Assembly (NCBI GenBank): GCA_027483535.1
Contig: JAIXUN010000002.1
Coordinates: 1,798,001-1,862,000 of the forward strand
Length of the DNA stretch: 64,000 bases
Reading direction: 5' to 3'
Source of the DNA: a bacterium
GTDB lineage: Bacteria; Armatimonadota; Fimbriimonadia; Fimbriimonadales; Fimbriimonadaceae
The notes under the pieces were generated by a model. That model had not been told where the DNA came from, searched no databases, and saw only the letters and a program-made list of their open reading frames with translations. The first letter of the stretch is position 1. Each line of letters opens with the position of its first letter. Positions 1 to 10,094 of the stretch are shown here, piece after piece. Made by a program: the position numbers and the translations under genes.

Positions 1-553
1 CCTTAGCGAAGGAGAAAAAGATCTTGTCGGAAACGCTCTGCCAAGTGCTTGCGTTCGAACTCGAGTTGATCTGCCCGCCCAGTTGACCACCAAACCCGAA
101 GTTGTGCAAGAGCTCATCGTTGCGGGAGTAGTGCCCGAAAATGGCGGGGCGGTTGCCTGCGCCTGATGCGGTGCCGACTGGGACGTTGGTCCACTCGGTG
201 AAAGACGCGACTAAGGAAGTGTCGCCCGGCAGTCGATCTGTGAAGTTGAAATTGGTAAAGGTTCGCCGTTCCGGCCGGGGAGCGGTGGAAGCAGGATCGA
301 GGAAGATGTCGATGGACTTGGCGTAGGGCAGAAGGTCCACGTGCATGTCCCACCACTTTCGGTTCACCCAGTCATCCCAATCCGACATGTACAGGAAAGA
401 AGCGGTACCAAGTTGCTTCGCGTTGCTGAGCGCCTGGGTCTTCTTCGCAGCCGCCTTTGCTTGTGCAAACACGGGGAAGAGGATGGCGGCGAGGATTGCA
501 ATGATGGCAATGACGACCAGTAACTCAATGAGGGTGAAGGCTCTGCGTGCCAT
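1..553 (-). CDS. Prepilin-like secreted protein (type II pseudopilin N-terminus), cut by window start
   Basis: The frame opens with ATG at 551-553 and stays open to base 1, so 184 codons are visible and the C-terminus is missing. Residues 5-30 carry the type IV pilin/pseudopilin signature: a short basic leader, then [20 protein letters not shown], which prepilin peptidase would cleave before the phenylalanine. The sequence [19 protein letters not shown] follows, almost identical to the paralogues at 26641-27486 and 47978-48805. The rest is W/D-rich, as in the surface prepilin families expanded in Armatimonadota, Planctomycetota and Lentisphaerota. The role of these proteins is unknown; surface binding or export is an inference. 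Confidence 0.85.
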   Translation of the reverse strand, partial: MARRAFTLIELLVVIAIIAILAAILFPVFAQAKAAAKKTQALSNAKQLGTASFLYMSDWDDWVNRKWWDMHVDLLPYAKSIDIFLDPASTAPRPERRTFTNFNFTDRLPGDTSLVASFTEWTNVPVGTASGAGNRPAIFGHYSRNDELLHNFGFGGQLGGQINSSSNASTWQSVSDKIFFSFAK

Positions 554-641
554 GGGGCTCCTACTGTCGCGCAAAAATGTTAAGCAAAAGATAAGGGAAC
601 GCCACTCTTGACCTGATTCGTACGATAATTGCAAATAAGGA

Positions 642-670
642 TTGACATATAGACGCTTGTCTACTATTCT
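642..670 (+). promoter_or_regulatory. Sigma70-type promoter for the NTF2-like gene
   Basis: A perfect -35 box TTGACA at 642-647 is followed after 17 nt by TATTCT at 665-670. Transcription would start near 677, about 25 nt before the ATG at 702. This argues that the TTG at 642 is promoter sequence and not a start codon. Confidence 0.7.
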
Positions 671-701
671 ATCCGTGGGGCGATTGCCCAAGGATTACAA
701 C

Positions 702-1073
702 ATGAACGCACATGCCATCGGCCAGCGACTCGCTGAACTCCTCAAAGAGGACAACTACGAAGCCATCTACTCCGAACTGTACAGCCCAGAAATCCTGAGC
801 GTTGAGGCGGGTGGTCCTAATGCCGAATTCAAAGGAATTGAGGCAGTCAACGGAAAGAATGAGTGGTGGTATAGCACCTTCCAACTCGATAGCTTCAGCT
901 TTGAGGGACCATTCCCCCACGGCGAAGACCAGTTCGCCATGATCTTCGACATGGCCACCACTCACAAAGAGTCGGGCGCGAAGAACGAAATGCGCGAAGT
1001 TGCGGTTTACAAGGTCGCAGGCGGAAAGATCGTTGAAGAGCGATTCTTTTACGTCGGCGGCGGCGATATGTAA
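702..1073 (+). CDS. NTF2/SnoaL-like small protein
   Basis: The 123-residue protein has the layout of the SnoaL/NTF2 cone fold: an N-terminal helix, a segment ending in an aromatic cluster (NEWWYS), then two long strands including a basic MREVAVYKV segment and a final ERFFYVGG. Many members are polyketide-cyclase-like enzymes or ligand-binding proteins, and no catalytic residue can be assigned here. ATG 702 is chosen because AGGA lies 8 nt upstream and a clear promoter at 642-670 precedes it, which rules out the longer reading from 642. The gene stands alone, 53 nt before the next gene on the same strand. Function is unassigned. Confidence 0.7.
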   Translation: MNAHAIGQRLAELLKEDNYEAIYSELYSPEILSVEAGGPNAEFKGIEAVNGKNEWWYSTFQLDSFSFEGPFPHGEDQFAMIFDMATTHKESGAKNEMREVAVYKVAGGKIVEERFFYVGGGDM

Positions 1074-1126
1074 GCATCAGAGCTTGAAACATTTTCGTGG
1101 GAGATCGGGTTACAATCCGGTCTCCC

Positions 1127-2200
1127 ATGAGCAAATTACGCGTCATCGGCGTCAACTTCGACCACATGCACTTGGGGGACTTGTTGCGGCAAGCCCACGA
1201 GAACCCAAACGTCGAAGTGGTCGGAGTTCAGGATGAAGATTCTGAGCGCGTCTTTCCCGTCCTGGACCGAATTGGACTCGACCGGTCCCTCTTGGTATCC
1301 GACCTTGACGTACTGATCGAAAAGACGAGACCAGATCTCGCGATCCTTTGTTCGTCTACCGCAACCCATGCCGATTGGGGATGTCGCATCCTGAATCTCG
1401 GCGTCCACTTAATGGTGGAGAAACCGTTCGCGGCCAGCTTGGAAGACGCCGATCGGCTGATTGCTGCAGCGAACTTAGCCAAGAAGGAACTCTCGATCAA
1501 CTGGCCGATCCGGTGGTCACCGATCTACCAGGAAGTGAAGCGCCTGATCGATTCCGGCAAGATTGGGACCGTAATCGAAGTTCACCACTACGGCGGAAAC
1601 CGAGGTCCACTGCGGCACCTAGCCGATAAGATCGAAGTCCCCGAAGTGGATAACGCTAAGAAGAGCCAATCCTGGTGGTACCAAAAGAGGCATGGTGGTG
1701 GCTCGATGCTGGACTACATGGGCTACGGAGTGACCTTCGCTACCTGGTTCATGGACGGTCGGAAGCCCCTTGAGGTGACCTCAACGGTCGATCAACCGGA
1801 TGGTCTCGAGGTCGATGAGCACTCGATCACGGTTGCCCGATACGAAACCGGACTCAGCAAATTTGAAACCCGTTGGGGCACCTTCACCGACCCCTGGGTC
1901 CACCAACCTCAACCCAAGTGCGGCTTCATCGTGGTCGGAACAGAGGGCACCTTATCGGCCTTTGACTACGAACCTACGATTCGGATTCAAGACCGCGACC
2001 ACCCAGAAGGGTTTAACCATCCAGTGCCGCCGTCTGAAGCGCCGGAGAGGAACGTGATTGAGTACCTGCTCCACCACTTAACAACCGGTGAGCCGATCAC
2101 CGGACCGCTTTCTCCAAAGATCAGCCGAATCGGACAACAAATCGTCGATTCAGCCGTTCTCTCTGCGCGAGAAAAGCGGACCGTTTCCCTGCTCGGTTAG
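1127..2200 (+). CDS. Gfo/Idh/MocA family NAD(P)-dependent oxidoreductase
   Basis: The 357-residue protein begins with a Rossmann strand-loop (RVIGVNFDHMH, residues 5-15) and carries the family EKP motif at 98-100 (LMVEKPFAAS). The C-terminal alpha/beta domain includes GGGSMLDYMGYG. The family oxidises or reduces sugars, inositols and related alcohols with NAD(P); the substrate cannot be read from the sequence. The glycine-rich loop is atypical (GVNFDH, not GxGxxG), so cofactor use may differ. ATG 1127 is used. A -10-like TACAAT at 1111-1116 lies 10 nt before it, so the leader is very short. The gene ends 3 nt before the convergent DUF1501 gene. Confidence 0.85.
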   Translation: MSKLRVIGVNFDHMHLGDLLRQAHENPNVEVVGVQDEDSERVFPVLDRIGLDRSLLVSDLDVLIEKTRPDLAILCSSTATHADWGCRILNLGVHLMVEKPFAASLEDADRLIAAANLAKKELSINWPIRWSPIYQEVKRLIDSGKIGTVIEVHHYGGNRGPLRHLADKIEVPEVDNAKKSQSWWYQKRHGGGSMLDYMGYGVTFATWFMDGRKPLEVTSTVDQPDGLEVDEHSITVARYETGLSKFETRWGTFTDPWVHQPQPKCGFIVVGTEGTLSAFDYEPTIRIQDRDHPEGFNHPVPPSEAPERNVIEYLLHHLTTGEPITGPLSPKISRIGQQIVDSAVLSAREKRTVSLLG

Positions 2201-2203
2201 AAC

Positions 2204-3694
2204 CTACTTGATAAGGTCGTGGACGACTTCGCCGTGCACGTCGGTGAGGCGGAAGTTGCGACCTTGGAACTTGTAAGTCAATCGGGTGTGATCGATTCCC
2301 ATGAGGTGCAGGATCGTGGCGTGAAGGTCGTGAACGTGCACCTTCTCGTCGTCGATCGTGTACCCAAGTTCGTCGGTGACGCCGTAGCTTGTGCCCGGCT
2401 TGATTCCACCGCCCGCCATCCACATGGTGAAGGCTCGCGGGTGGTGATCCCGGCCCGGATAGGGAGACCCGCCTCGACCTTCATTCATGGGCGTTCGACC
2501 AAACTCTCCGCCCCAAATCACCAGCGTCTCATCAAGCAATCCCTTGCGCTTCAGGTCTTTGATAAGAGCGGCGGCTGCTTGGTCGGTTTGCTGACACATC
2601 CTGGGAAGCGCGTGCTTCAGATCGCTGCCTTCACTCTCACCGTGGTTGTCCCAGCCTCGGTGATACAGTTGAACAAAGCGAACGCCCCGTTCCACCATTC
2701 GACGAGCGAGGAGACAGTTGTTCGCAAAAGAGCGAGCACCGGGTTGGGTGCCGTACATCTCATGAACCTCTTTCGGCTCCTTCGAGATGTCCATCAACTC
2801 CGGCACGGCCGTTTGCATGCGATACGCAAGCTCGTACTGCGAAATGCGGGTCTCGATTTCGGGGTCGAGCACGTTTTGGTGCTTGAGGGTGTTCAGGTCG
2901 CGAATGGCGTCCAACGTGTCGCGTCGAACTTCCCTGCTCACCCCGTCCGGATCCTGAACATACAAAACGGCGTCGCCCTGACTTCTGAACTCAACGCCCT
3001 GGTAGACCGTTGGCAAGAATCCAGATCCCCAGCAGCTTTTGCCCCCATCCGGGTTGTTGTCTCCAGAGATCAGGACAACGAAGCCAGGAAGATCTTTGTT
3101 CGCCGAGCCCAGACCGTAGGTGAGCCAGGAACCCATGCTCGGTCTTCCTGCAATCTGGAAGCCCGTGTTCATGAACAACTGCGCCGGAGCGTGGTTGAAC
3201 TGGCTCGTCTCGACTCCCCGGAGAACCGCGACATCGTCGGCGATGGTTTTGAAGTGCGGCAGAAGCTCGCTGACCCACTGACCGCTCTTGCCAACCTTCT
3301 CGAACTTGAACGGTGACCCGAGTAGTCGCGGCCTCCCGCGAACAAATGCGAAGCGTTCTCCCTTAATCAGGTCTTCTGGACACAGGTCCCCATCAAATTT
3401 CTTGAGAGTGGGCTTGTAGTCGAACAAGTCCAGTTGGGACGGAGCCCCCGCCATGAAGAGGAAAATCACGTTCTTCGCTTTCGGCGCAAAGTGAGGTTTT
3501 CCAAGAGTGGGTCCTTCTGTTGGCAGAATGGACGCAAGACCCGATTCAACGAGCATTGCTTGGAGCGCCGCTAGGCCAACCCCGTAACCAACCTGCTTCA
3601 GCAAAGTACGCCGCGTGACGTCTTTCAACAGTTCATTGCCAAGCTCGCCGCTGGGGAGGGCAATGTCTTCTAGTTCATCGTGGTGGTGGCTCAT
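2204..3694 (-). CDS. DUF1501 family protein (sulfatase/alkaline-phosphatase-like fold)
   Basis: The 496-residue protein matches the DUF1501 (PF07394) pattern. It has an N-terminal helix with [13 protein letters not shown] resembling a Tat signal, then [20 protein letters not shown], a central [21 protein letters not shown] and the C-terminal histidine cluster [14 protein letters not shown]. The fold is related to sulfatases and phosphatases with likely metal binding, but the family reaction is not established. It starts 2 nt after the stop of the cytochrome gene at 3697-6762, with AAGGAG overlapping that stop, so the two are translationally linked. A paralogue lies at 28809-30260 in the same pairing. 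Confidence 0.9.
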   Translation of the reverse strand: MSHHHDELEDIALPSGELGNELLKDVTRRTLLKQVGYGVGLAALQAMLVESGLASILPTEGPTLGKPHFAPKAKNVIFLFMAGAPSQLDLFDYKPTLKKFDGDLCPEDLIKGERFAFVRGRPRLLGSPFKFEKVGKSGQWVSELLPHFKTIADDVAVLRGVETSQFNHAPAQLFMNTGFQIAGRPSMGSWLTYGLGSANKDLPGFVVLISGDNNPDGGKSCWGSGFLPTVYQGVEFRSQGDAVLYVQDPDGVSREVRRDTLDAIRDLNTLKHQNVLDPEIETRISQYELAYRMQTAVPELMDISKEPKEVHEMYGTQPGARSFANNCLLARRMVERGVRFVQLYHRGWDNHGESEGSDLKHALPRMCQQTDQAAAALIKDLKRKGLLDETLVIWGGEFGRTPMNEGRGGSPYPGRDHHPRAFTMWMAGGGIKPGTSYGVTDELGYTIDDEKVHVHDLHATILHLMGIDHTRLTYKFQGRNFRLTDVHGEVVHDLIK

Positions 3695-3696
3695 GA

Positions 3697-6600
3697 TTAC
3701 TCCTTGCTGATGGTCTCGTCCAGGTTCATGAGAACCGTACAAAGCATGATTTTTGCGGCTTCCTCAGCGGAAGAACCGAGTTTTGCAGCGCTGACCGCAT
3801 CGCGGGCATAACGCTCACGAAGCGTTTTCAGCAGACCTTCTAAGCGCGAGAGTTCGGCACTTTCTGGCGTTCGAGCAGTGGCGCGCTCGAAAGCCCATGT
3901 GAGCGCTTCCTTATCCGATGCGTACTTTGCCATTCCGACGGCAAGCGACTTTGCCGAGGCTTTTACGGCCGGATCGTTCAGAAGGGCAAGTGCCTGAAGA
4001 GGAGTGTTCGTGTTCAGGCGACGGGTGGTGCAAACCTCTCTGGACGTGCCATCAAAAACGGTCAGAACCGGGTGAGCCGCAGTTCGCTTAATGTAGGTGT
4101 AAATGCCTCTGCGATAGCGATCTTCGCCCGGAGAGAGCATCCAGCGTTCACCCGAGTAAGGCGTATTCCAAACTCCATCGGGCTGATCGGGATACACACT
4201 CGGACCTCCAATTTTCTTGCTCAGGACGCCTCCGGCTTGTAGGATCACGTCTCGAATGGATTCGGCTTCCATCCGGAACCGTGGTCCACGAGCGAGCAAA
4301 ATGTTCGACGGATCTTTTGCAAGGAGAGCCTTCGTGACCTTTGACGACTGCCTGTAGGTGGAACTCGTGACGATCAGTCGCAAGATGTGCTTGATGTCCC
4401 ATCCGGAGTCCATGAACTCCACCGCAAGCCAATCCAGGAGTTCGGGGTGGCTGGGCAGTGAGCCTTGCGTTCCAAAATCGTCACTGCTTTCAACGAGTCC
4501 GCGACCAAACACGAGTTCCCAAAGTCGGTTGACGGTGACGCGTGCCGTAAGCGGATTCTCTTTGCTGACCAGCCAGCGACCAAGGGTTAACCGATTGATT
4601 GCCGAACCTTTGATGGGGCTGCCCAGAAAGGCGGGAGTAGTCGCGTGAACTGTTTCTCCCGGCATAGTCCACTCCCCACGGTTGTGCACCTTGTACGTCA
4701 GAGGACCCTTGCGTGGCTTTTCGACGAGAACTAAGGCGGAAGGAGCGTTCCGCTCCATATCTTGCGCTTTTCGGTCGACCTCACGAAGCTCGTTCACGAG
4801 CACTCTTCCCTCTGCGCCCAGTGCCTGGAGGCTTTGCACAGTCCGATCTACATCGGCAGGTTTTGCAGAAGCATCCAGAAGAGCCTTCCTCTGTTCCGGA
4901 TCGATAGCGAGCCAAAGCGGGTGGGCGGAAGTCGTCGCGAACAGTCGAAACTTCGCGATGGTGTGCTTCGGCCAACTCGTCGATTCTTGCTTCAACTGAA
5001 GCGTGGCGGTTGTTCCAGTCTTGAAGTCTGCCGGAAGGGTAGCGACAAATCGGTGCGACCTCCTTGCATTGGGGAACACCGCCCAGCCGTACTCCGAGTT
5101 CGTGAGCGTCTTGAGAGGATCGTAGCCGTTCTGGCTGAAGGTCGCTGCTGCATCGGAGAAGGTGGACTCCTTGGCGCCAACTTTAAGGCTCAGGCCAGAT
5201 AGGATGAAGTTGCCACCACCGGGCGCCCTCCCGACGGTTGCCGGATTCCGTGATTCGTCGGGTAGGACTTCCACAACAACGGCGGTCGTCCCGGTTGGAA
5301 TTTGAATCTCGACCGAGTAAACGTCTTGGTCTGGCGACTCGCCTTTCGCCCGCACCGAACCATCGGGCAGGAGTTCCATCTCCGACCTAACAGCGCTGAC
5401 CGCAGTTGGCTTCAGTGCTAGAAGAGGCTCTGCTGGCGAGAAACTTTCTCGGTACTGCTGAGCAACCCGTGACTCCTCTGCCCTCAACTTAAGGGCTGCC
5501 TCAATGGACAGCTTGCGCGCTTTCAGCGTGTCGATCTCATTCTTAAGCGCAGCAGGAACGACCCTCATCGTGGGTTCGCGCCACTTTTCCTCTCCAACGT
5601 TGGCGTCGCCTTGCGGCACGATCAACGTGTTTCCGAAGAACGCCATCATTCGGAAAAAGTCTTTCTGGGAGAATGGGTCGTATTTGTGGTCGTGGCAACG
5701 AGCGCATCCTACGGATGAACCGAGCCAGACCGTCGAAGTGGTCGAGACCCGATCGATGAGCACCTGGTAGTGAGCTTCCGCCTGATCGACTCCCCCTTCA
5801 CTGTTGAACTGGCTGTTCCGATGGAAGCCAGTGGCGATTCGCGTCTCGTCGGTGGCTTCCGGAAGGAGGTCCCCCGCCATTTGCTCGATCGTGAACTGAT
5901 TGAACGGTTTGTTCTTGTTGAACGAGTCGATCAAGTAGTCGCGATAGAGGTAGGCCGTACGACCAAGGTCTTTTTCATAACCATCACTATCGGCGTACCG
6001 AGAAAGATCTAGCCAGAGGCGAGCCATCCGCTCTCCGTATTGAGGACGAGCCAGAAGTGCATCCACCGTCGCTTCGTAATCGAAATCCTCGCCCTTTGGC
6101 AGAACCGTCTCGGGAAGAAGGCCATTGAGGTCCAGGTGCAACCTTCGGCGAAGGGTTTGCGGGTCCGCCTCTTCGGAAGGAGTAAGTCCCTCCTTTTTCA
6201 GGCGCGCATAAACGAATGCATCAATGGGATTTCGGACCCAGCTGCTCGGGAGTTTAGGAACACTCGGCTTCTTGGGAGCAACATACGCCCAGTGCTCTGA
6301 TTTGGCGTTGTCGTAAACCGCTCCTTGGGCGATCCATCGGGCAATTGTCTCCTGCTGAGCCTTGCTGAGCGGAGCGAATCCTTTGGGCATTTGCTCCATG
6401 CCGCCTTTGCCCTGCACGCGAAAAAGTAGGCTAGATTTAGCAGGCTGCCCCGGGATCACCGTCGGACCAGAAAAGCCCCCGCGTTTAATCCCGTCTATGG
6501 AGGTGAGGTCTAGCTTCGCCGCAGCAGACTCTTTGGTGTGGCAAGCATAGCAGTGGGCCTTGAGAATCGGAACGACGTCCTTGCCGAAAGACACCGTGCG

Positions 6601-6762
6601 CTTTTGAGCCGCGACGACGGATTTTGGCTTTGGACTCGAGGGTGTTTTTTGAGCTTGGGCCGAGGGACGAATGGCCGGGGTAGAGGCAGCGTATGCAACG
6701 AAAGCGAAAGCACTCGCACCTAGAAACAGATGCCCAACTCGACGGAACGACGGTGTACCCAT
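3697..6762 (-). CDS. Planctomycete-type cytochrome c protein (PSCyt1-DUF1549-DUF1553)
   Basis: The 1021-residue protein has an N-terminal signal/anchor ([16 protein letters not shown]). A PSCyt1 heme domain follows with CYACH near residue 70, then DUF1549 (PSCyt2) with a second heme motif CARCH in [14 protein letters not shown] beta-rich middle domain leads to the C-terminal DUF1553 (PSD1) with [12 protein letters not shown] and [10 protein letters not shown]. Two CxxCH motifs predict covalent heme and periplasmic electron transfer. Such proteins pair with DUF1501 genes, but their reaction is unproven. ATG 6762 is preferred over TTG 6771. TAGAAT at 6775-6780 is a likely -10 just downstream of the terminator of the preceding gene. 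Confidence 0.92.
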   Translation of the reverse strand: MGTPSFRRVGHLFLGASAFAFVAYAASTPAIRPSAQAQKTPSSPKPKSVVAAQKRTVSFGKDVVPILKAHCYACHTKESAAAKLDLTSIDGIKRGGFSGPTVIPGQPAKSSLLFRVQGKGGMEQMPKGFAPLSKAQQETIARWIAQGAVYDNAKSEHWAYVAPKKPSVPKLPSSWVRNPIDAFVYARLKKEGLTPSEEADPQTLRRRLHLDLNGLLPETVLPKGEDFDYEATVDALLARPQYGERMARLWLDLSRYADSDGYEKDLGRTAYLYRDYLIDSFNKNKPFNQFTIEQMAGDLLPEATDETRIATGFHRNSQFNSEGGVDQAEAHYQVLIDRVSTTSTVWLGSSVGCARCHDHKYDPFSQKDFFRMMAFFGNTLIVPQGDANVGEEKWREPTMRVVPAALKNEIDTLKARKLSIEAALKLRAEESRVAQQYRESFSPAEPLLALKPTAVSAVRSEMELLPDGSVRAKGESPDQDVYSVEIQIPTGTTAVVVEVLPDESRNPATVGRAPGGGNFILSGLSLKVGAKESTFSDAAATFSQNGYDPLKTLTNSEYGWAVFPNARRSHRFVATLPADFKTGTTATLQLKQESTSWPKHTIAKFRLFATTSAHPLWLAIDPEQRKALLDASAKPADVDRTVQSLQALGAEGRVLVNELREVDRKAQDMERNAPSALVLVEKPRKGPLTYKVHNRGEWTMPGETVHATTPAFLGSPIKGSAINRLTLGRWLVSKENPLTARVTVNRLWELVFGRGLVESSDDFGTQGSLPSHPELLDWLAVEFMDSGWDIKHILRLIVTSSTYRQSSKVTKALLAKDPSNILLARGPRFRMEAESIRDVILQAGGVLSKKIGGPSVYPDQPDGVWNTPYSGERWMLSPGEDRYRRGIYTYIKRTAAHPVLTVFDGTSREVCTTRRLNTNTPLQALALLNDPAVKASAKSLAVGMAKYASDKEALTWAFERATARTPESAELSRLEGLLKTLRERYARDAVSAAKLGSSAEEAAKIMLCTVLMNLDETISKE

Positions 6763-6781
6763 AAGGCTCAAGTCATTCTAC

Positions 6782-6815
6782 AAAAATAGCCTCGAACCCG
6801 GAGTGGATTCGAGGC
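6782..6815 (-). terminator. Rho-independent terminator after the isomerase-like gene
   Basis: A perfect 8-bp stem (6789-6796 with 6808-6815) encloses an 11-nt loop and is followed on the minus strand by TATTTTTG. It lies just past the stop at 6849 and immediately before the putative -10 of the cytochrome gene. Confidence 0.75.
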
Positions 6816-6848
6816 ACTTTTGCACCTTTAGCAGATGCATTTTTGAAG

Positions 6849-7625
6849 TCAAGCCCAACGTTGCTTCAGGCGATCCTTCATCCAGAGACATACGTCCCAA
6901 AGGTCGGCTGTGGGTGCGCCCGTTTTGGGGTCGCTCCACATGTAGTTCGGGGGACCAAACTCGGGATCAACGGTAAGGATTTTGTCGCCGCGCTTAACGT
7001 GAGCAGCGTGAATCCGGTCCCACATCTTGTCGAACGCATCCACGTGACCTTTCCATCGTTCAGATCGCGGGTCTGGCACTTGCGGGCCTTCCTCGTGACC
7101 GACGCGAGCATGAATGTGCCGGGTTCTTTGGATGGCCAACTCAAGCGCCGGACCGAACGGGCTGAGCATGGATTCCGTCACGACTGTCCAGTGACTCAGG
7201 TCTGCGCAAAGATGCAGCCCGGGAAACATTTCGAGATACTTTGCGGTCGAGAGTGGCTCGTATAGCAGTCGACCCCGGTGAGTTTCGAAGTTGACCTGGA
7301 AAGGAACCGTCTCCACAATCTTCATCGCCGCTTCAAAGAACTTGGCTCCCTCTTCAAAAGTCCAGTGTGCGCCGCCGCAGTGGACGGTGACCTTCACTGC
7401 GCCGCCATCGTTCAACTCTCCAAGGTCGCGCTTGAACTGTTCGGGGTCGTTTCCGGCGCACATGCCCAGATACTCAACCCCAGCATCGGCGCAGGCTTTT
7501 CGGACCGTGAAGTGAGGAACCACCCACTGTTCAAAGCCGTCGTAACCAGCCTCTTTGATCTTCGCTAGTTGGGCGGGGAGATCCCCACCCATGCCCCAGA
7601 GAGACTTGTAGAACTTAACTTGCAT
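6849..7625 (-). CDS. Sugar phosphate isomerase/epimerase-like TIM barrel (AP endonuclease 2 family)
   Basis: The 258-residue protein fits the xylose-isomerase-like TIM barrel (PF01261). It has an N-terminal KIKEAGYDGFEQWV, acidic and histidine metal-ligand candidates in NFETHRG, CADLSHWTV and RTRHIHARVGHEEG, and a closing DPEFGPPNY. Members isomerise, epimerise or hydrolyse sugars and inositols using divalent metal; the substrate is not predictable. ATG 7625 is supported by a leaderless-type promoter: TTGCAA at 7655-7660, a 17-nt spacer, TAGATT at 7632-7637, then 6 nt to the ATG. It is divergent from the CobW gene and followed by a terminator. Confidence 0.85.
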   Translation of the reverse strand: MQVKFYKSLWGMGGDLPAQLAKIKEAGYDGFEQWVVPHFTVRKACADAGVEYLGMCAGNDPEQFKRDLGELNDGGAVKVTVHCGGAHWTFEEGAKFFEAAMKIVETVPFQVNFETHRGRLLYEPLSTAKYLEMFPGLHLCADLSHWTVVTESMLSPFGPALELAIQRTRHIHARVGHEEGPQVPDPRSERWKGHVDAFDKMWDRIHAAHVKRGDKILTVDPEFGPPNYMWSDPKTGAPTADLWDVCLWMKDRLKQRWA

Positions 7626-7631
7626 GGACAC

Positions 7632-7660
7632 AATCTAGCCGGAACTAACGATTCTTGCAA
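7632..7660 (-). promoter_or_regulatory. Leaderless-type promoter of the isomerase-like gene
   Basis: On the minus strand TTGCAA (7655-7660) is separated by exactly 17 nt from TAGATT (7632-7637), and only 6 nt remain before the ATG at 7625. Transcription would begin at or within a base or two of the start codon. Confidence 0.7.
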
Positions 7661-7693
7661 GGTACCCCTTCCCGGTATTGGTATCATACACGT

Positions 7694-8911
7694 ATGTCGT
7701 TTCTCGCGAAGTTCTCCAAAGACCGAAGGTTGCCCGTGACTGTGCTTTCGGGGTTTTTAGGTGCGGGGAAAACGACTCTCCTAAACCATATTCTTTCCAA
7801 TCGAGAGGGCCGAAAGGTGGCGGTGATCGTCAACGATATGAGCGAGATCAATATCGACTCGCAACTGGTTCAAAACGGCAAAGCAAATCTCTCTCGCACT
7901 GAAGAACGCTTGGTCGAGTTCACCAATGGTTGTATTTGCTGCACGCTTCGAGACGACCTGTTAATCGAAGTTTCTCGATTGGCACGCGAAGGTCGCTTTG
8001 ATTACTTGCTCATCGAGTCAACAGGCATCTCCGAACCACTCCCCGTTGCGATGACCTTCACCTTTGAAGATGAGACGGGGTCAAGCCTTGGGAAAGTGGC
8101 TCGGCTGGACACGATGGTCACCGTTGTGGACGCGTTCAACTTCTTCAAAGACTTCAGTGAAGCGGACTACATTCGCGACCGAGGGGAATCTTTGGGCGAA
8201 GAGGATGAGAGGACCGTTGTGGACTTGCTCACCGACCAAATTGAGTTTGCCGACGTGATTCTTGTTTCTAAGGGCGATCTGGTTACCCCGGTCCAACTTG
8301 GCAAGGTGGTCGCCGTTGTGAAAACACTCAACCCGGGCGCTGAAGTGATTCCGATTGTGCAGGGCAAAGTCGACCTTGACCGAGTTCTCGATACGAAGCG
8401 CTTCGACATGGAGAAGGCGCAAATGTCCCCGGCGTGGGTGCGTGAATTGATGGGCGAGCATGTGCCCGAAACTGAAGAGTACGGAATTTCCAGTTGGGTC
8501 TATCGGGCAAGAAGACCGTTCCATCCCGAACGGTTCTACAACGTTATTCAAGAGAGTTGGCCGGGCGTTGTGAGATCAAAAGGATTCTTCTGGCTCGCAA
8601 CCAAAATGAATTGGATCGGCGGGTGGAGCCAAGCGGGCGGTTCTTGCACCTTCGAGGCGGCGGGTACTTGGTGGGTCACCGCTCCAAAAGAGTATTGGCC
8701 CCATGATAAGGAATCGATTTCCCGAATCGAGGAAAACTTTCAAGAGCCGTATGGGGACAGGCGCCAAGAGATCGTGATCATCGGAATGAACATGGATCGC
8801 GAGGGACTCACGAAGATGCTCGATTCCTGTTTGCTCACTAATGAGGAAATGCAACAAGGTCCTGATGTTTGGGCAAGTTATCCTGATCCCTTTGACGGGG
8901 CGATTGGTTAA
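7694..8911 (+). CDS. CobW/COG0523-type metallochaperone GTPase
   Basis: The 405-residue protein has a Walker A loop GFLGAGKTT (20-28) and the family metal-binding motif GCICC (79-83). [11 protein letters not shown] follows as the switch/Walker B region, then an SKGD guanine-specificity motif near 192-195 where many relatives have NKxD. The C-terminal CobW_C domain contains FWLATK and GWSQAGG. COG0523 proteins use GTP to deliver zinc or other metals to client enzymes; a zinc-stress role is inference, since no Zur-type operator was recognised. TATCAT at 7682-7687 ends 6 nt before the ATG, indicating a leaderless mRNA. The stop lies 7 nt from the convergent gene at 8919. Confidence 0.9.
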   Translation: MSFLAKFSKDRRLPVTVLSGFLGAGKTTLLNHILSNREGRKVAVIVNDMSEINIDSQLVQNGKANLSRTEERLVEFTNGCICCTLRDDLLIEVSRLAREGRFDYLLIESTGISEPLPVAMTFTFEDETGSSLGKVARLDTMVTVVDAFNFFKDFSEADYIRDRGESLGEEDERTVVDLLTDQIEFADVILVSKGDLVTPVQLGKVVAVVKTLNPGAEVIPIVQGKVDLDRVLDTKRFDMEKAQMSPAWVRELMGEHVPETEEYGISSWVYRARRPFHPERFYNVIQESWPGVVRSKGFFWLATKMNWIGGWSQAGGSCTFEAAGTWWVTAPKEYWPHDKESISRIEENFQEPYGDRRQEIVIIGMNMDREGLTKMLDSCLLTNEEMQQGPDVWASYPDPFDGAIG

Positions 8912-8918
8912 AGGAACG

Positions 8919-10052
8919 CTAGTCACCCCAAAAGGTTCTTGTCCCCGGGACGAACGGAGTTGATTCAAACAACCGTGGATATCGGTCGAAGATATCCACG
9001 GTGTTTCCTCTCAAAGCTCTCTGGATTTCCTTCTTAAATTCGCCTAGAGTGACCTCGTTCCATTTTTTACGAAGTTCATCCCACGCTAGATACTGCTTGA
9101 CCCTATTTGGCCAGGTCACCTGGGCTAGTGCCTTGCCTTCCTCTATAAGTTCCTGAAGTTTTGAGAGGCCCAACAGTTCACACTCGGCAGTCAGTGCTTC
9201 AATATCTATGCGCTTCTCTTCGAACAAGGATCGCAGACCACTTTGGGAGACATATTCCATTGCTTGCCAGCAAAGGAACTTTGACTCAGAAGAGGACTCG
9301 CTGAGACAGGCAACGAGTCCCTTAACGTCCAGTTCCACCGCCTCCTCAACATTCTCCCGGCTAAGTCCAAGATTCCATTCCGTTAACTTCAGGTCCGGCG
9401 AAGGCGGGAGTGGCAGGGGAAAGACCCAAAGTCGGATCAGTTTGTTCTGCCAAGCATAGAAAGTCCAAAAACTGAAAAAGGAAACGAGATACAACGGTGA
9501 TCCCGATTCTTCTATGAATCTTTGGGGTCCGCCTGTCAAGAAGAACATTGCCACAAAGAAAACATTAAGCCATAGAAAATAGTCATCCTCAAAACCTTGC
9601 CCATAGCGAAATACCAGTGAAGATGTCTTTGTGGGAACCATCAGACCCGTGTTTTTGGGCAGATTTGCATTCTCGAAGAACTGCGGATATTGATTAAACA
9701 ATTCGCTGGCGCGATCCTTGGTGAATAACCACCTGCAGGTATTCCAATACAATCGGCGTCGGGATCGTTTCCAGACCTTCACAAACTTGTCTTGATTCTG
9801 CGGATTCTGGAACTCCCTCATGTCGGCGAGAGATTTCGCCAATTCGGGGAGCTTCAACAAGATTAACTCGTCCCGAACTTGGTCGAGAAAAGCCTCGCTT
9901 TCTTCGAGTAGCACCGAAGCTCCTTTAAAGAGGATGACCTGCTCGGCACGAAAGACCGCCATCCCCTCGTGAAAGAAATTGGTCGACTCCAGAGCTCCCA
10001 ACAAGCTCTGACGCCCAGTCTTGGCAACCTCTAAAAACGCCTCTCGATCCAC
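8919..10052 (-). CDS. Hypothetical membrane protein, 377 aa
   Basis: I do not recognise a family. The protein has a long alpha-helical N-terminal part rich in E, L and K. Two hydrophobic segments at about 157-172 (FLWLNVFFVAMFFLTGG) and 184-200 (LYLVSFFSFWTFYAW) follow, then a charged helical C-terminal half, so a two-span inner-membrane protein with both ends on one side is likely. The start is GTG 10050-10052. It lies inside a 9-bp inverted repeat (10047-10076), and a consensus TATAAT sits at 10075-10080. Parts of the gene are more AT-rich than its neighbours, a weak hint of transfer. It follows the ABC importer operon but probably has its own promoter. Confidence 0.75.
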   Translation of the reverse strand: MDREAFLEVAKTGRQSLLGALESTNFFHEGMAVFRAEQVILFKGASVLLEESEAFLDQVRDELILLKLPELAKSLADMREFQNPQNQDKFVKVWKRSRRRLYWNTCRWLFTKDRASELFNQYPQFFENANLPKNTGLMVPTKTSSLVFRYGQGFEDDYFLWLNVFFVAMFFLTGGPQRFIEESGSPLYLVSFFSFWTFYAWQNKLIRLWVFPLPLPPSPDLKLTEWNLGLSRENVEEAVELDVKGLVACLSESSSESKFLCWQAMEYVSQSGLRSLFEEKRIDIEALTAECELLGLSKLQELIEEGKALAQVTWPNRVKQYLAWDELRKKWNEVTLGEFKKEIQRALRGNTVDIFDRYPRLFESTPFVPGTRTFWGD

Positions 10053-10080
10053 GCGCTATTCACCGAACGCGTGGATTATA
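10047..10080 (-). promoter_or_regulatory. TATAAT promoter element with 9-bp inverted repeat over the start codon
   Basis: Consensus -10 TATAAT lies at 10075-10080 on the minus strand. A perfect 9-bp inverted repeat (10047-10055 and 10068-10076, 12-nt loop) starts at the predicted transcription start and includes the GTG start codon at 10050-10052. It could act as an operator or as a 5' RNA hairpin hiding the start. Confidence 0.5.
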
Positions 10081-10094
10081 GAGAATTCGACAGA

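Noticed and set aside
642-701. N-terminal extension of the NTF2-like protein from TTG 642
   Set aside because: The TTG is the first part of a perfect -35 box and a -10 follows at 17 nt, so the extension would be untranscribed.
2219-3316. 365-codon plus-strand open frame opposite the DUF1501 gene
   Set aside because: It lies antisense to a clear DUF1501 gene whose motifs explain the sequence; the frame shows no domain or ribosome-binding site.
7655-7687. TTGCAA (7655-7660) as a shared -35 for the CobW gene
   Set aside because: It would need a 21-nt spacer to TATCAT, outside the usual 16-18 nt range; it fits the opposite-strand promoter at exactly 17 nt instead.
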